Origin: Nodosilinea sp. WJT8-NPBG4
GTDB taxonomy: Bacteria > Cyanobacteriota > Cyanobacteriia > Phormidesmidales > Phormidesmidaceae
Reading direction: 5' to 3'
Assembly: GCA_019359285.1 (NCBI GenBank)
Contig: JAHHHQ010000077.1
Span: 1 to 51,215 of the forward strand
Length of the DNA: 51,215 nucleotides
A model generated the notes under the pieces. It was not told where the DNA came from, did not search any database, and was given only the letters and a program-made list of their open reading frames with translations. Both the position numbers and the translations under genes were made by a program. Position 1 is the stretch's first letter, and each line of letters starts with the position of its first letter. Shown here piece after piece: positions 17,643 to 26,690 of this stretch.

Positions 17643-19178
17643 ATGTCGTCCCAAAAGCCTTTCCGCAACCCTAACCGTTCTTCTGGGCCGGAGCCTCGCC
17701 AAAATGCTGAGGGTTACCGAGGCGGCAAACCCCGCCAGGGCGGCGAGGGTAAGCCCCGTTATGACAGCGATAAACCTCGCTATGACAGCGGTAAGCCCCG
17801 TTCTAAGGATGACAAACCTCGCTATGGTGAGGGCAAACCCCGCTACGAAGGCGCTAAGCCCCGCTACGGCGACGAGAAGCCTCGCTATGACAGCGATAAA
17901 CCTCGCTTCAAAGATGACAAGCCTCGCTACGAAGGTGGGAAGCCCCGTCAAGGGGGCGACAAGCCTCGTTATGGGGATGAAAAACCCCGCTATGCTGGCG
18001 ACAAGCCCCGCTTCAAAGACGACAAACCTCGTTATGACAGCGGTAAACCCCGCTTTAAAGACGACAAGCCTCGCTACGAAGGTGGGAAGCCCCGTCAAGG
18101 GGATGACAAACCCCGCTATGACAGTGCTAAGCCTCGCTTCAAAGACGACAAACCTCGCTATGGTGGCGATAAGCCTCGTTATGAGGGTGACAAACCCCGT
18201 TATGGTGGCGATAAGCCTCGTTATGAAGGCGGCAAGCCCCGCTATGACGAAGGTAAGTCTCGCTATAAAGGCGGCGATCGCGCTGCCGCTGCTCCACGCT
18301 CGTTGGGGGTCAGCAGCCAGGGGGCGGGGGATGGCGACGATGTGCAGGACGAAACCGATTTGATCTACGGTCGTCACGCTGTAGAAGCCGCTCTTCAAAC
18401 TCAACGGCCCCTAAATCGCGTGTGGGTTAACGATCGCATTCGCTACGATCCCCGGTTTCTACCGCTGATTGATGAGGCCAAGGCCAACGGCGCAGTGATT
18501 GATGAAGTAGACACTATCCGGCTCAACCAGATCACCGGTGGTGCTAACCACCAGGGGATCGCTGCCCAGGCCGCTGCCCACAACTACCATGATCTCGATG
18601 AGATGATTGAGACCGCCCTGGGAGCGGCTAAGGTGCCGGTGATTATTGCTGCCGACAGCATTACCGATCCCCACAATTTGGGGGCGATTATTCGCACCGC
18701 CGAAGCTCTGGGTGCTCAAGGGATCGTGATCCCCCAACGGCGAGCGGTAGGGGTGACATCAACTGTGGCTAAAGTGGCCGCTGGCGCTTTAGAAAGTCTG
18801 CCCGTGGCGCGGGTCATTAACTTAAAGCGTGCCCTCGATACCCTCAAGGAAAAGGGATTTTGGATCTACGGGCTGTCCTCAGAAGCGAGTCAGCCGGCGC
18901 ACCGCACCACTTTTGATCGCCCAACGGTGATTGTGGTTGGGTCTGAGGGCAGCGGCCTCAGCCTCACTGTGCAGCAGAGCTGCGACACGCTGATATCAAT
19001 TCCGCTGCGAGGAATGGTTCCTAGCTTAAATGCATCGGTGGCTACAGGCATGGCTCTCTATGAGATCTATCGTCATCAGTGGGTAACCCAGGAACAAGTT
19101 TCCTCTTTGCAAAATCAAAAGCAAGGCAGTATAACCAAAAATGGTGCGGCATTGCCTAAAAATGGCCTAGAGCCGTAG
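17643..19178 (+). CDS. rlmB: 23S rRNA 2'-O-methyltransferase RlmB (SpoU/TrmH) with a repeat N-terminus
   Basis: The last 265 or so residues are a SPOUT methyltransferase: the substrate-binding domain (IYGRHAVEAALQTQRPLNRVWV) and the knot motifs IAADSITDPHNLGAIIRTAEALGAQGIVIP, IVVGSEGSGLSL, and ISIPLRGMVPSLNASVATGMALYE. RlmB methylates the 2'-OH of a guanosine in the peptidyl-transferase region of 23S rRNA. Before this lies a disordered basic region of 26 heptads of the KPRYxxx type, so the protein is 511 residues rather than about 250. The start ATG at 17643 is close behind an AGGTG site; a GTG at 17637 is possible. The tail likely binds RNA, which is inference. Confidence 0.92.
   Translation: MSSQKPFRNPNRSSGPEPRQNAEGYRGGKPRQGGEGKPRYDSDKPRYDSGKPRSKDDKPRYGEGKPRYEGAKPRYGDEKPRYDSDKPRFKDDKPRYEGGKPRQGGDKPRYGDEKPRYAGDKPRFKDDKPRYDSGKPRFKDDKPRYEGGKPRQGDDKPRYDSAKPRFKDDKPRYGGDKPRYEGDKPRYGGDKPRYEGGKPRYDEGKSRYKGGDRAAAAPRSLGVSSQGAGDGDDVQDETDLIYGRHAVEAALQTQRPLNRVWVNDRIRYDPRFLPLIDEAKANGAVIDEVDTIRLNQITGGANHQGIAAQAAAHNYHDLDEMIETALGAAKVPVIIAADSITDPHNLGAIIRTAEALGAQGIVIPQRRAVGVTSTVAKVAAGALESLPVARVINLKRALDTLKEKGFWIYGLSSEASQPAHRTTFDRPTVIVVGSEGSGLSLTVQQSCDTLISIPLRGMVPSLNASVATGMALYEIYRHQWVTQEQVSSLQNQKQGSITKNGAALPKNGLEP
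17727..18275 (+). repeat. Tandem 21-bp coding repeat (26 units, KPR[Y/F/Q]xxx)
   Basis: Twenty-six consecutive units follow a 7-residue period (the first has 8). All begin KPR except the last, KSR. The fourth position is mostly Tyr, sometimes Phe, Gln or Ser, and the remaining three are acidic and small residues. Composite blocks recur, such as KPRFKDD-KPRYEGG-KPRQ, which points to expansion by unequal exchange or slippage of multi-unit blocks. The repeat is free of stops in other frames, which creates long spurious ORFs on both strands. Confidence 0.95.
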
Positions 19179-19223
19179 CTAACCCTTGAGAAATATTCAA
19201 AACTAGGCAGATAGGCAGGAGCT

Positions 19224-19517
19224 ATGAACAACCTTTTAGGTCGATTTTTAAGTAGCATTTTAGGCCCCAGCAAAGCCTGGTGGGTCGAAATTAAGACCAG
19301 CCAGCCCGCCTGCACCTACTACTTTGGCCCCTTTGATAGCGAGTCTGAGGCCCACGGCGCCAAGGGCGGTTACGTTGAAGACTTGGAGCAGGAAGGAGCG
19401 CAAAACATTCAGCTGGTGATTTCGCTGTGCAGCCGCCCTAAGCAGCTCACCATCACCGATGAGTGGGATACTCCAGTGGGAGAATTTTCGACCCCTGCCT
19501 TCAGCGGTCGGCCTTAG
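19224..19517 (+). CDS. DUF1816 family protein
   Basis: This 97-residue protein fits DUF1816, a small family common in cyanobacteria. The marker is AWWVEIKTSQPACTYYFGPFDSESEA followed by YVEDLEQEGAQNI. The motif FGPFDSxxEA resembles the small CpcD-like fold of phycobilisome caps, but the function is not established to my knowledge. It lies 45 bases after rlmB on the same strand, so read-through is possible. Confidence 0.8.
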   Translation: MNNLLGRFLSSILGPSKAWWVEIKTSQPACTYYFGPFDSESEAHGAKGGYVEDLEQEGAQNIQLVISLCSRPKQLTITDEWDTPVGEFSTPAFSGRP

Positions 19518-19760
19518 GGAACTGTAGTCATTGCCAGATCGGTGAGGACATTTTGCATAACTCCTTGGAGCGATAGCTATAAACAGTGCGCTGCCCTAGT
19601 TCTTGCCAGTGGTAGTGACTCGTGTCTCAAGCGCAGTGGCTAACGCTATGAATCAGTTGCTTGGAGTTTTTCTCCAAAAAGCGTTCTAGGGCAGAACGCA
19701 TACTCATTTTGCTAAGCCTGTTGTGATTAAGCTCTGGACAGCTATGGCGTTTGAGCGGGC

Positions 19761-20603
19761 TTATCTCGATTGGCTGTCAGTATTTCTCAGCGTTAGCTCG
19801 GCTTCATGTTGTTCTAACCAGATATCAATATCGGCCAGCAGCTGATCTGGAATTTCCCAGGGCAGCAGGTGGGCCGTGTTGGGGTAGCAGTAGCTTTCTG
19901 CCCTAGGCAGATGGTCAGCGGTTTCGAGGCTGGCTTGGGCAGTAATGTGGCAGTCGTCTGCTCCACAGAGTACTAGGCAGGGCACGGTGATCGCCCCTAG
20001 ATCGGGCAGGCGGTTATAGCGGCGGCCCAAGGCGCGGTTGAGGGCACGGTTCGCTAGAGGGGAAGTGCTTAAGTAGGCCCAAAAGCCTTCCTTTGCCAAA
20101 CGGTGGTAAGCGTGAGGGGTATGCTGCCGCAGCAGGTAGCGGTAGAGCGATCGCGGCCCCAGACCGTAGCGCACCAGCTCGTTACCAGGAGCGATCACAT
20201 TTAGGATTGATCCTAGACCAGTGTTGACCAGCTCTAGCCATGTGGTGGGTGGGTGGGCGCCCACGGGGCGGGCGGCTGTGGCAATGAGAATCAGCCCCAC
20301 CACCCGTTGGGGGTAGCGCAGGGCCAACTCCATCGCCAAAATGCCCCCCAGCGACCAGCCCAGCACTAGGCAACGCTCAATGCCCAGGGCATCGAGCAGC
20401 TCTACTAGATCTGTGAGGCTGTCGTCGAGGTCGAAGGGCGATCGCGTTTGGCTAGCGCCGTAGCCCCGCAGGTCAGGGGCTATGGTCTGGTAGCGATCGC
20501 TCAACCGTTCTGTAAACACCCCCATGGTTTTGGCTGATCCTGGGTGCCCATGCAGGCAAAGAATAGGAAAGCCCTGGCCCTGGATGGCGCAATGAAGTTT
20601 CAT
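19761..20603 (-). CDS. Alpha/beta hydrolase
   Basis: The 280-residue protein has the alpha/beta-hydrolase pattern: the oxyanion LCLHGHPGSAKTM, YGAS, and the nucleophile elbow LGWSLGGILAMELALRYP with serine at about residue 93. An aspartate follows in LVLCGADDCHITA, and the catalytic histidine is in PNTAHLLPWEIP. It is cytosolic by lack of a signal. The substrate is not evident; relatives include epoxide hydrolase- and haloperoxidase-like enzymes. It is transcribed alone, 100 bases from the lipoprotein gene end. Confidence 0.88.
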   Translation of the reverse strand: MKLHCAIQGQGFPILCLHGHPGSAKTMGVFTERLSDRYQTIAPDLRGYGASQTRSPFDLDDSLTDLVELLDALGIERCLVLGWSLGGILAMELALRYPQRVVGLILIATAARPVGAHPPTTWLELVNTGLGSILNVIAPGNELVRYGLGPRSLYRYLLRQHTPHAYHRLAKEGFWAYLSTSPLANRALNRALGRRYNRLPDLGAITVPCLVLCGADDCHITAQASLETADHLPRAESYCYPNTAHLLPWEIPDQLLADIDIWLEQHEAELTLRNTDSQSR

Positions 20604-20702
20604 AATGTGTGGCGATCCCCGCTGTAGCGCACCCGATTTACCATAGCTTGGCTAGGCGGGATGCTGCTAGACAACCTTGAGTTGGCACTCAGCAAAACGG
20701 CT

Positions 20703-22298
20703 TTAGTCTAAGGCGGCAGGATCGGTGGTAGCTAGTTCCGGGGTGGAAGTGGGCAAGCCCATGCAGAGTTCGGTAGGATCGTCCTTGCTCAGAGCGTCTA
20801 GATCAAGGCTGGGATCGTTCGGGCTGGAGGGGCTGAATTTTGGCAGTGATGCTAATGAGCCTTGAGCTTCAGCCGCAGTGGGCAAGAGCTGACCACTAGG
20901 CGATAGGCAGTAGGCAATCGACAACCCCTTAGCGGGAGTGCCGGCTGTCGGAATTAGGTGAACTGTTTCGGGATCAATCTGGCTTTGGTGATGTGAGACT
21001 GGCGCTGCGTCGTCCCTGAAGGCGGTGGCTTCAAGCTGAGCGTTTGAGTTGAGGAGAGTGCCTGCTGGATCAGCGGGTGAGGGCGCGATCGCAGCTTCTT
21101 CCGCCAGCGTGATCCCTGGAGCAGAGCTGACATCAGCTGTCGATGGGGCAGGTTGGGGAGGAACAAGCTGAGTCCGGAGGGTCGCCGCGTTGAGGGGTAG
21201 GCTCTCGGGAAGGGCTCCGGAAGGAACCGCTGCGCCAGTTACTACCCCTGAGCGGACCGATTCCCACAGCACGGGCGACTGACCGACTGGGCTGGGGTTT
21301 ACCGGCGCTGACACCACCTGGCTCTGGTGGTCGGCGGTGCCTGTTTGGCTAACTGGGCCTGGGGTAGGGGTCAGAGCTACGCTGCCACTAGACTGATGGG
21401 CGGCAGACTGGGCGGCCGGGGCAGGGGATGCTGTCCGCAAAGCACTAACGGGTGCCGGGTTGCTAACAGCAGTGGCATTAGGCGGGCTGATAGCCTCAGA
21501 GGGCACGGCATTCTGGCGGACGGCAACCTGAGGAATTGTGGTTGCCCCAACGGCAGGGTCTGCTGGTCGGGATGCCACAGTTCCCCCGTGAAGCCTGTTG
21601 GTAGCGTTAGAGGCTGTCTCTGCTTCAGCCTGGGCTAGGGTCAAGACGGGAGCCTGCTGTTGGGATCGGGCGCTATAGCCCTGGTGCCCGAGTGGGGCAA
21701 TGGGATAGGTGCGGGCTACGCTGGCCGACTGCGCTGGGTGTAAAGGGGCGCTGCTAAAGCTAGGAGTATTGACGGGAGAAGGATTCGCCTCGGGGGCAAT
21801 GGGCGTAGGCCGGAAGGGTGTGGGCAGAGGGGCGATCCCCTGAGTGTTAAAGGTGTTGCCCTGGGTAACGTTAACTGGATTTCTCGCAACCTCTGCTGTT
21901 GGCTGAGAGAGTTTCGGCCGGGCCAAGGTTGCGGGCTGGGGAGCTGTCGCCAGCGGTGTTGATGACGATAGACGAGCACCCTGCTGGCTCCGCAAGCGCT
22001 GTAAGCGATCGCGCAGGGCCGCCGCTTGGGGAATGGTCTCCCCATTGCTCCTAGCTGTGGTAGAGGCCGCGCCCACAGACGGGTTAAGCCGATAGCTGCC
22101 CTGAATGGCCTGGCGAGGGCGCACTTCGGGGCGGGCCATGGGGCTAGAAGCTGTGGCTGTGAGCCCTGGTTGAGCCTTGATTTCGGCGGCGTCCCCATCG
22201 GGGGGGGCCGTGCTCGGGTTAGGAGAGCTGGATTGTTCGGCGCTACAGGCAGCCAAAGCCAGTAGCCCGCTGCATGATGCTAGAGCCCAGACACGCAT
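20703..22298 (-). CDS. Large Pro/Ala/Ser-rich lipoprotein of unknown function
   Basis: The 531-residue protein starts with a lipoprotein signal ending LLALAAC (cysteine about residue 18). The rest is low-complexity, dominated by Pro, Ala, Ser and Thr, with no recognisable domain. A short more ordered segment near the C-terminus (GLSIAYCLSPSGQLLPTAAEAQ, then DPTELCMGLP) has two cysteines that could form a disulfide. It may be a surface or periplasm-spanning lipoprotein. The long open minus frame and sensible signal support a real gene, but sequence character gives no function. Confidence 0.75.
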   Translation of the reverse strand: MRVWALASCSGLLALAACSAEQSSSPNPSTAPPDGDAAEIKAQPGLTATASSPMARPEVRPRQAIQGSYRLNPSVGAASTTARSNGETIPQAAALRDRLQRLRSQQGARLSSSTPLATAPQPATLARPKLSQPTAEVARNPVNVTQGNTFNTQGIAPLPTPFRPTPIAPEANPSPVNTPSFSSAPLHPAQSASVARTYPIAPLGHQGYSARSQQQAPVLTLAQAEAETASNATNRLHGGTVASRPADPAVGATTIPQVAVRQNAVPSEAISPPNATAVSNPAPVSALRTASPAPAAQSAAHQSSGSVALTPTPGPVSQTGTADHQSQVVSAPVNPSPVGQSPVLWESVRSGVVTGAAVPSGALPESLPLNAATLRTQLVPPQPAPSTADVSSAPGITLAEEAAIAPSPADPAGTLLNSNAQLEATAFRDDAAPVSHHQSQIDPETVHLIPTAGTPAKGLSIAYCLSPSGQLLPTAAEAQGSLASLPKFSPSSPNDPSLDLDALSKDDPTELCMGLPTSTPELATTDPAALD

Positions 22299-22461
22299 AA
22301 CTCAAATTTTCCTAGGATTGGTCAGACTGTCTTGGTTCTCTCTACGGCGATCGCCTCCTCGATCAGCACGTTCCTGGGGCAGAAGTGTAAAGATTCTGTT
22401 GCATTCCGCTATGGTGGCATTACGCAAAATTTAAACGTTGTAAAGCAGGTCTTACCTAGTT

Positions 22462-23340
22462 ATGCGAGGTGAACTAGCGGCCCTGACCGCTGCCTTCTTG
22501 TGGGCGGTGGCTACGGTGGTGTTTGGGCGGCTGGGCAAGGCGCTGTCGCCGCTGGTGCTCAACTTGGCCAAGGGGGCGATCGCCCTGGTGCTGCTCTCCC
22601 TCACCCTGGTGCTGATTGGCCAGAGTGCGGCGGGCCTAGACCGCCAAGCCGTAAGCATTTTGGCCCTCAGTGGCGTGATTGGCATTGGCTTGGGCGATAC
22701 GGCCTACTTTGCCGCCATCAACCACCTCGGTCCTCGGCGGGCGCTGCTGCTCGAAACCCTGGCTCCGCCCCTGGCGGCCCTGCTGGCCCTGGTGTTTTTG
22801 CAGGAGACCCTCAGCGGGCGGGCCTGGTTGGGTATGGGGCTCACCCTGGCCGGGGTGGTCTGGGTAATTGCTGAGCGAGTGCCGGGGGCAGCCCCTGTCC
22901 GGGCTGACTACCGAGGCGTGCTGTACGGGGTGCTAGCAGCTCTGGGGCAGGCCACCGGGGCGGTGATGTCGCGGGCCGTGCTGGCCGACACCGAGGTTGC
23001 CCCCATGTGGAGCTCGCTGCTGCGGCTGGGAGGCGGCTTCGTTATCATTGTGGGAATTTTGCGCTGGCAGGGGCCAGTGGTAGGGCAGCTAAGACCGCTG
23101 CGATCGCCCAAATTGCTGGCCGGGGTAGCCCTAGCGGCTGGCTTTGGTACCTACCTGGCGATTTACCTTCAGCAGATGGCGCTGAAGTACGCCGCTACTG
23201 GTGTCGCCCAGGCGCTGACCTCCACCAGCCCGCTGTTTGTGCTGCCCCTGGCGGCGGCCCTGGGCGATCGCGTCAGCCTTCGAGCGGTGGTGGGGGCGGT
23301 AGTAGCCCTACTGGGCATCGGCGTTCTAGTGAATGGCTAG
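22462..23340 (+). CDS. EamA/DMT-family transporter
   Basis: The 292-residue protein is hydrophobic throughout, with about ten membrane helices in two EamA repeats (residues about 3-135 and 150-290). It starts MRGELAALTAAFLWAVATVVFGRLG, typical of the drug/metabolite transporter superfamily; later landmarks are GDTAYFAAINHLGPRRALLLETLAPPLAALLAL and the matching second half ALTSTSPLFVLPLAA. Substrates in this family vary (amino acids, nucleosides, drugs), and none can be inferred. It is divergent from the lipoprotein gene and convergent with the HugZ-like gene. Confidence 0.92.
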   Translation: MRGELAALTAAFLWAVATVVFGRLGKALSPLVLNLAKGAIALVLLSLTLVLIGQSAAGLDRQAVSILALSGVIGIGLGDTAYFAAINHLGPRRALLLETLAPPLAALLALVFLQETLSGRAWLGMGLTLAGVVWVIAERVPGAAPVRADYRGVLYGVLAALGQATGAVMSRAVLADTEVAPMWSSLLRLGGGFVIIVGILRWQGPVVGQLRPLRSPKLLAGVALAAGFGTYLAIYLQQMALKYAATGVAQALTSTSPLFVLPLAAALGDRVSLRAVVGAVVALLGIGVLVNG

Positions 23341-23349
23341 GCAAAACGA

Positions 23350-23862
23350 CTAAGCCGAGGCATTGTCGGGGCCGGTTTGAGGCGGGCCAACCAGCTGACT
23401 CAAATTCTCAGGGTCAACGGCGTAGGCAGCCCCAAAGCCCATCACAAATCGTCCGGCCTGAGGCTTGAGGCAAAAGATTTGAAAGTCATCGAGCGATCGC
23501 AGCATGGGGATAATGTCGCCAAAGCGCTGCTCAAAGCGATCGGCCACCGCATCCCAGGCGGCGGTACCCCGAGGTAGCAGGCTGGCATGGCAATCGTAGG
23601 CAATGCGCTGCCGGGCAAACACCTGAGGGGCAACCGCCTCGTCTTCGATCAGCAGAATGCTCGCCAAACCACTGGTTTGCAGGTTTGCCGTGTGGGCTGA
23701 CAGTCCGCTGGTAAAGATGTAGATCTGGTAGTCCGCATCCATGACATAGGGCGCGTAGCTAGCGCTGGGCTGCCCAGCGTCGTTGACGGTGCTCAGCATC
23801 AGGCTGTGTACCCGGGTGGGCAAGTCTTGGTAGGCCGCTAAAACCGCTGCAAAACTAGGCAT
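23350..23862 (-). CDS. HugZ-like / pyridoxamine 5'-phosphate oxidase-fold protein
   Basis: The 170-residue protein fits the split-barrel flavin or heme-binding family related to HugZ. The N-terminal part has LMLSTVNDAGQPSASYAPYVMD, then YIFTSGLSAHTANLQTSGLASILLIEDEA, and the C-terminal part FQIFCLKPQAGRFVMGFGAAYAVDPENL. HugZ proteins bind or degrade heme, while other members bind FMN. The GFGAAYAVD stretch matches the HugZ group, so heme handling is plausible but unproven. It is convergent with the DMT transporter (9 bases between stops). Confidence 0.82.
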   Translation of the reverse strand: MPSFAAVLAAYQDLPTRVHSLMLSTVNDAGQPSASYAPYVMDADYQIYIFTSGLSAHTANLQTSGLASILLIEDEAVAPQVFARQRIAYDCHASLLPRGTAAWDAVADRFEQRFGDIIPMLRSLDDFQIFCLKPQAGRFVMGFGAAYAVDPENLSQLVGPPQTGPDNASA

Positions 23863-23958
23863 TGGCGAATGGCATTAAGCTATAGAAACAATGGAGTAAG
23901 GCTGTGCCGCCGCTGCGGCTTAGCGCTACAGTAATTGAGTTTTGGCACTCTGGATATT

Positions 23959-24537
23959 ATGTCGCGTTTATCTCGTCAGGTTCAGCCCGCTGAGGCCTAT
24001 CTAGGCAAACTAACCCCGGCTGATTGGGCGACTCTAGCCAAACGCGATGTGTTGGTGAAGGGCGGCAAGGGCCAGTACGGAATTATGGCGGCAACCACCG
24101 TGTCCCATGCCATGGCTTGGAACGTGCTGACTGACTACGACAACTTTTACCAATTTTTGCCAACGGTGGTGAAAAGCCGCGTGGTCGAGATTGACGGCGA
24201 TCGCACCGTGGTCGAGCAGCTCGATCGCCGCCGCATTCTGCTTTCCACTATGGAATCAACGGTGCTGACCGAAAACCTGGAGCTAGACGGTCAGCAGATC
24301 AGCTTCCGATTGCTCAAGGGCAACTTGGAGTACATGTACGGCCACTGGCGCATTGACACTGCCACCCTAGCCCCGGGTACCGATCCGGTGCGATTACTCT
24401 CGCAACAGGTGCGGGCCGAAGCGGATGTCGGTCCTTTTAAGTCAATGTTCTATAACCTGTTTGAGGCGGGCCTAGTCGATACCATCAAGGCCCTGCGCGG
24501 TGAGATGGAGCGCAGAGCTACTTCGCCTAATCTTTAG
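23959..24537 (+). CDS. SRPBCC (START-like) family protein
   Basis: The 192-residue protein has a polyketide-cyclase/coenzyme-Q-binding fold. The characteristic part is ATTVSHAMAWNVLTDYDNFYQFLPTVVKSRVVE, which is the AWxVLTDYxxFxxFxP pattern of the cyclase/dehydrase group, and VGPFKSMFYNLFEAGLVDTIKALRGEMERR at the end. In cyanobacteria these are common and of unknown ligand. I chose the ATG at 23959; a TTG at 23935 is in frame. It is monocistronic, divergent from the HugZ-like gene. Confidence 0.82.
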   Translation: MSRLSRQVQPAEAYLGKLTPADWATLAKRDVLVKGGKGQYGIMAATTVSHAMAWNVLTDYDNFYQFLPTVVKSRVVEIDGDRTVVEQLDRRRILLSTMESTVLTENLELDGQQISFRLLKGNLEYMYGHWRIDTATLAPGTDPVRLLSQQVRAEADVGPFKSMFYNLFEAGLVDTIKALRGEMERRATSPNL

Positions 24538-24872
24538 GAAACATAAAAACTTAGGCATTTTTACGCAGAGCAGAGCAAAAAGGTCGACGAGCCGTCGCAA
24601 CTTGTTCGATACTAAAAAGCAATGATCCCCAACGCTTTGCAATATAAGCGTTAGGGTAGTCTTATCAGAGCCTCGCCCAAACTCAAGGCCAATTCCTTAA
24701 AGTTTGTAATGTTTATCCGGATGCGATTGTTCCGGGAATCCTACGAAGTGATTGTAAGGAATTCATAAAGACCCCTTAGATTGTGACCCTGGCTATGGGT
24801 ACTCTCAAGGAAGGTGAAGGTGCTGCTGCCGGCTAATCGTTCTTCTGGTCGTTTGATTCTGGTCTTTGGGAC
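24538..24872. other. Gene-free region with one small hairpin
   Basis: This 335-base stretch holds AACGCTT (24631-24637) and AAGCGTT (24646-24652), a seven-pair hairpin without a T-run. The frames running through it are short and look like shadows. Around 24700-24790 it is relatively A/T-rich and could contain the promoter for the next gene. I see no RNA gene. Confidence 0.5.
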
Positions 24873-25199
24873 ATGCAAACTCCGCTTTCCACTAACCTCA
24901 GCCGCTACGCCCCAGCCGTCGATCATCTGCTGTTCTACAAGATCGTCCCTGATGCCGACGGCATCCGGTTGCGCATTTGGGAAAGTGCCACTGAATTAGA
25001 TCAGAGCCCCTCTCCCTACCTCTACATTCTCAATTTGCGGGTAGAGTCCATGGCAGAGGCTAAGAAGCGCTTAAAGGCTCACTTGGCGCTCAATGGAGGA
25101 ACTCTATCCGTTGGTCAAGAACTGCCTCAAAAAGGCAAAGTCAAGCTTCTGCCCTATCCCACTTGGGATGGCACTGAAGGCATGGAAGACAGCTATTAA
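24873..25199 (+). CDS. Conserved-looking hypothetical protein, 108 aa
   Basis: I do not recognise this protein by family. It is soluble, with alternating hydrophobic residues (HLLFYKIVPDADGIRLRIWES, SPYLYILNLRVESMAEAKKRLKAHLALN) that suggest an alpha/beta fold. The aromatic PYPTWDGTEGMEDSY tail looks specific. Base use matches the neighbours, so it is probably native. The ATG at 24873 is the first in the frame. It is followed by the convergent ictB gene. Confidence 0.6.
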   Translation: MQTPLSTNLSRYAPAVDHLLFYKIVPDADGIRLRIWESATELDQSPSPYLYILNLRVESMAEAKKRLKAHLALNGGTLSVGQELPQKGKVKLLPYPTWDGTEGMEDSY

Positions 25200-25289
25200 C
25201 GTACTTCAGCAGGTTGAGAGACGAATCTATCTTTGGTTATAGATTCTTAGGTTATTGACCTTGGCGAGTTGGCTGCTCTAATCAGCTGG

Positions 25290-26690
25290 CTACTCTTGGC
25301 AGACTTTGAACGAGCGGCCGCTCCACACCTGCTGTGCCGGGTAGTAGCTGGCCACTAAGGCGATCGCCATCCACCACAGTGTACTGATTTGAGGCCGATA
25401 CATCACTGTGTCGGCAATGCCTTGGCCGAGGATGCCGCTGATCGAGGCGATCGCCCCCATCAGCCAGTAGCCCTGCTGATCCTGAGTGGCCCGCAGCCGC
25501 TGGAGTTGCACCCAGCCCTGGTGAAAGATCAGCAGCAGTAGCCACAGAAACGCCGTCAACCCGATGATGCCCCCCTCTACCAGCACCTCCAAAAAGACTG
25601 AGTAGGCGCTCAGAGCGGTGTAACGAGGCCGCTGAAAGAGGGGATAAACCGCGTTAAAAGCATCATTGCCAGGGCCTATGCCCAAAATAGGGCGGGCGCG
25701 AATCATGTCAATGACGGCAGCCCATACATTCATCCGGAAGTTGTTGCTGCTGTCAGCCCGGCCAACAAAGATACTTAACACCCGCGCCCGCAGCGAATCA
25801 ACCGAAATTACCCCTGCTATGACTACCGCCGCTGCTCCACCCAGCAACAGCGGCAGCGCCCAGCGCTTCCAAAAAGGCGAAAACCCAACACTCCAGTACT
25901 GCACCACCAGTATCATCAGCACAAAGCCAGCGATCAAAAAGCCAATCCAGCCGCCGCGGCTCAGGGTCAAAATCAGGCACAGCGTGTTTACTAGGGTGGC
26001 TAGAATGGCGAGCCCCTTTGGCACCCAGCGCGGCCAGGCAAACACTGCCGCAGCACTCAACATCACCCCTGGAATGAGGTAACCCGCTAGCAGGTTAGGG
26101 TTGCCCAAGAAGCTGTACACCCGTGTCACATCAGCCACCGCCGACTTGCTGTCTACCCAGGTGGCTAAAGCGGTCGCCCCAAAAAAATATTGCCGTAGAC
26201 CATATATCGATACGGGCAGGGTGGTCAAAATGTAGGCCAAAATCAGCAGGCCCCTAGCCCGGGGCTGTCGCGCTACCCGCGCAATCAGCAAAAACAGCAA
26301 GATATTGAGCGTCAGCTTGATCAGCCCGCTGACGGCCGCCCCGCGCACGGGCGAAAAAGCCGTGGCCAGCACCATCACTCCCCAGTAGACCGCCACCGTC
26401 AGGTGAACCGGCGACAAGCCCGCCCCAGCTTCATCGGTGAGGGTGAGCAAGGCCCACAGGGCCGCCGCCGCCAGCAGTAACACCCCAATCAGCGTGGTCG
26501 AGACGTAGGGGGCCAGGGCAAACAGCAGCACCACAATGGCCAGACCAATCCAGTCGCCCCAGCGCAGCAGCCAGCTGCCCTGCCGCCACCGCCGCAGCGG
26601 GGCCAGCAGCCGGTGGATCAGGCTGGCATCACGCCACTGTTCTAGGGCAAAACCAGAGAGGGTGAGCTGTTGCCAAAAGTCAGTCAGCAT
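25290..26690 (-). CDS. ictB: IctB-type membrane protein (O-antigen ligase/Wzy-like)
   Basis: The 466-residue protein has about ten membrane helices and the O-antigen-ligase (Wzy_C) domain in its second half. IctB was first described in Synechococcus as a putative bicarbonate transporter. Most family members are glycan ligases or polymerases, so transport is doubtful. Landmarks are SFLGNPNLLAGYLIPGVML, LTLSRGGWIGF, and GIGPGNDAFNAVYPLFQRPRYTALSAYSVFLEVLVEGG. The N-terminal 70 residues carry the WRDASLIHRLLAPLRRWRQGSWLLRW segment, typical of the cyanobacterial form. Confidence 0.88.
   Translation of the reverse strand: MLTDFWQQLTLSGFALEQWRDASLIHRLLAPLRRWRQGSWLLRWGDWIGLAIVVLLFALAPYVSTTLIGVLLLAAAALWALLTLTDEAGAGLSPVHLTVAVYWGVMVLATAFSPVRGAAVSGLIKLTLNILLFLLIARVARQPRARGLLILAYILTTLPVSIYGLRQYFFGATALATWVDSKSAVADVTRVYSFLGNPNLLAGYLIPGVMLSAAAVFAWPRWVPKGLAILATLVNTLCLILTLSRGGWIGFLIAGFVLMILVVQYWSVGFSPFWKRWALPLLLGGAAAVVIAGVISVDSLRARVLSIFVGRADSSNNFRMNVWAAVIDMIRARPILGIGPGNDAFNAVYPLFQRPRYTALSAYSVFLEVLVEGGIIGLTAFLWLLLLIFHQGWVQLQRLRATQDQQGYWLMGAIASISGILGQGIADTVMYRPQISTLWWMAIALVASYYPAQQVWSGRSFKVCQE

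Noticed and set aside
17727..18275. Possible CRISPR array
   Set aside because: The repeat is a continuous coding tandem array with no unique spacers and no cas genes nearby.
17470..18363. Long second plus-strand frame across the rlmB repeat (297 codons)
   Set aside because: It is open only because the 21-bp repeat lacks stops in that frame. It has no start context or domain, and rlmB explains the region.
17628..18404. Antisense 258-codon hydrophobic frame across the rlmB repeat
   Set aside because: Its apparent membrane-helix repeats are the mirror of the KPRY codons. No ribosome-binding site or family match supports it.
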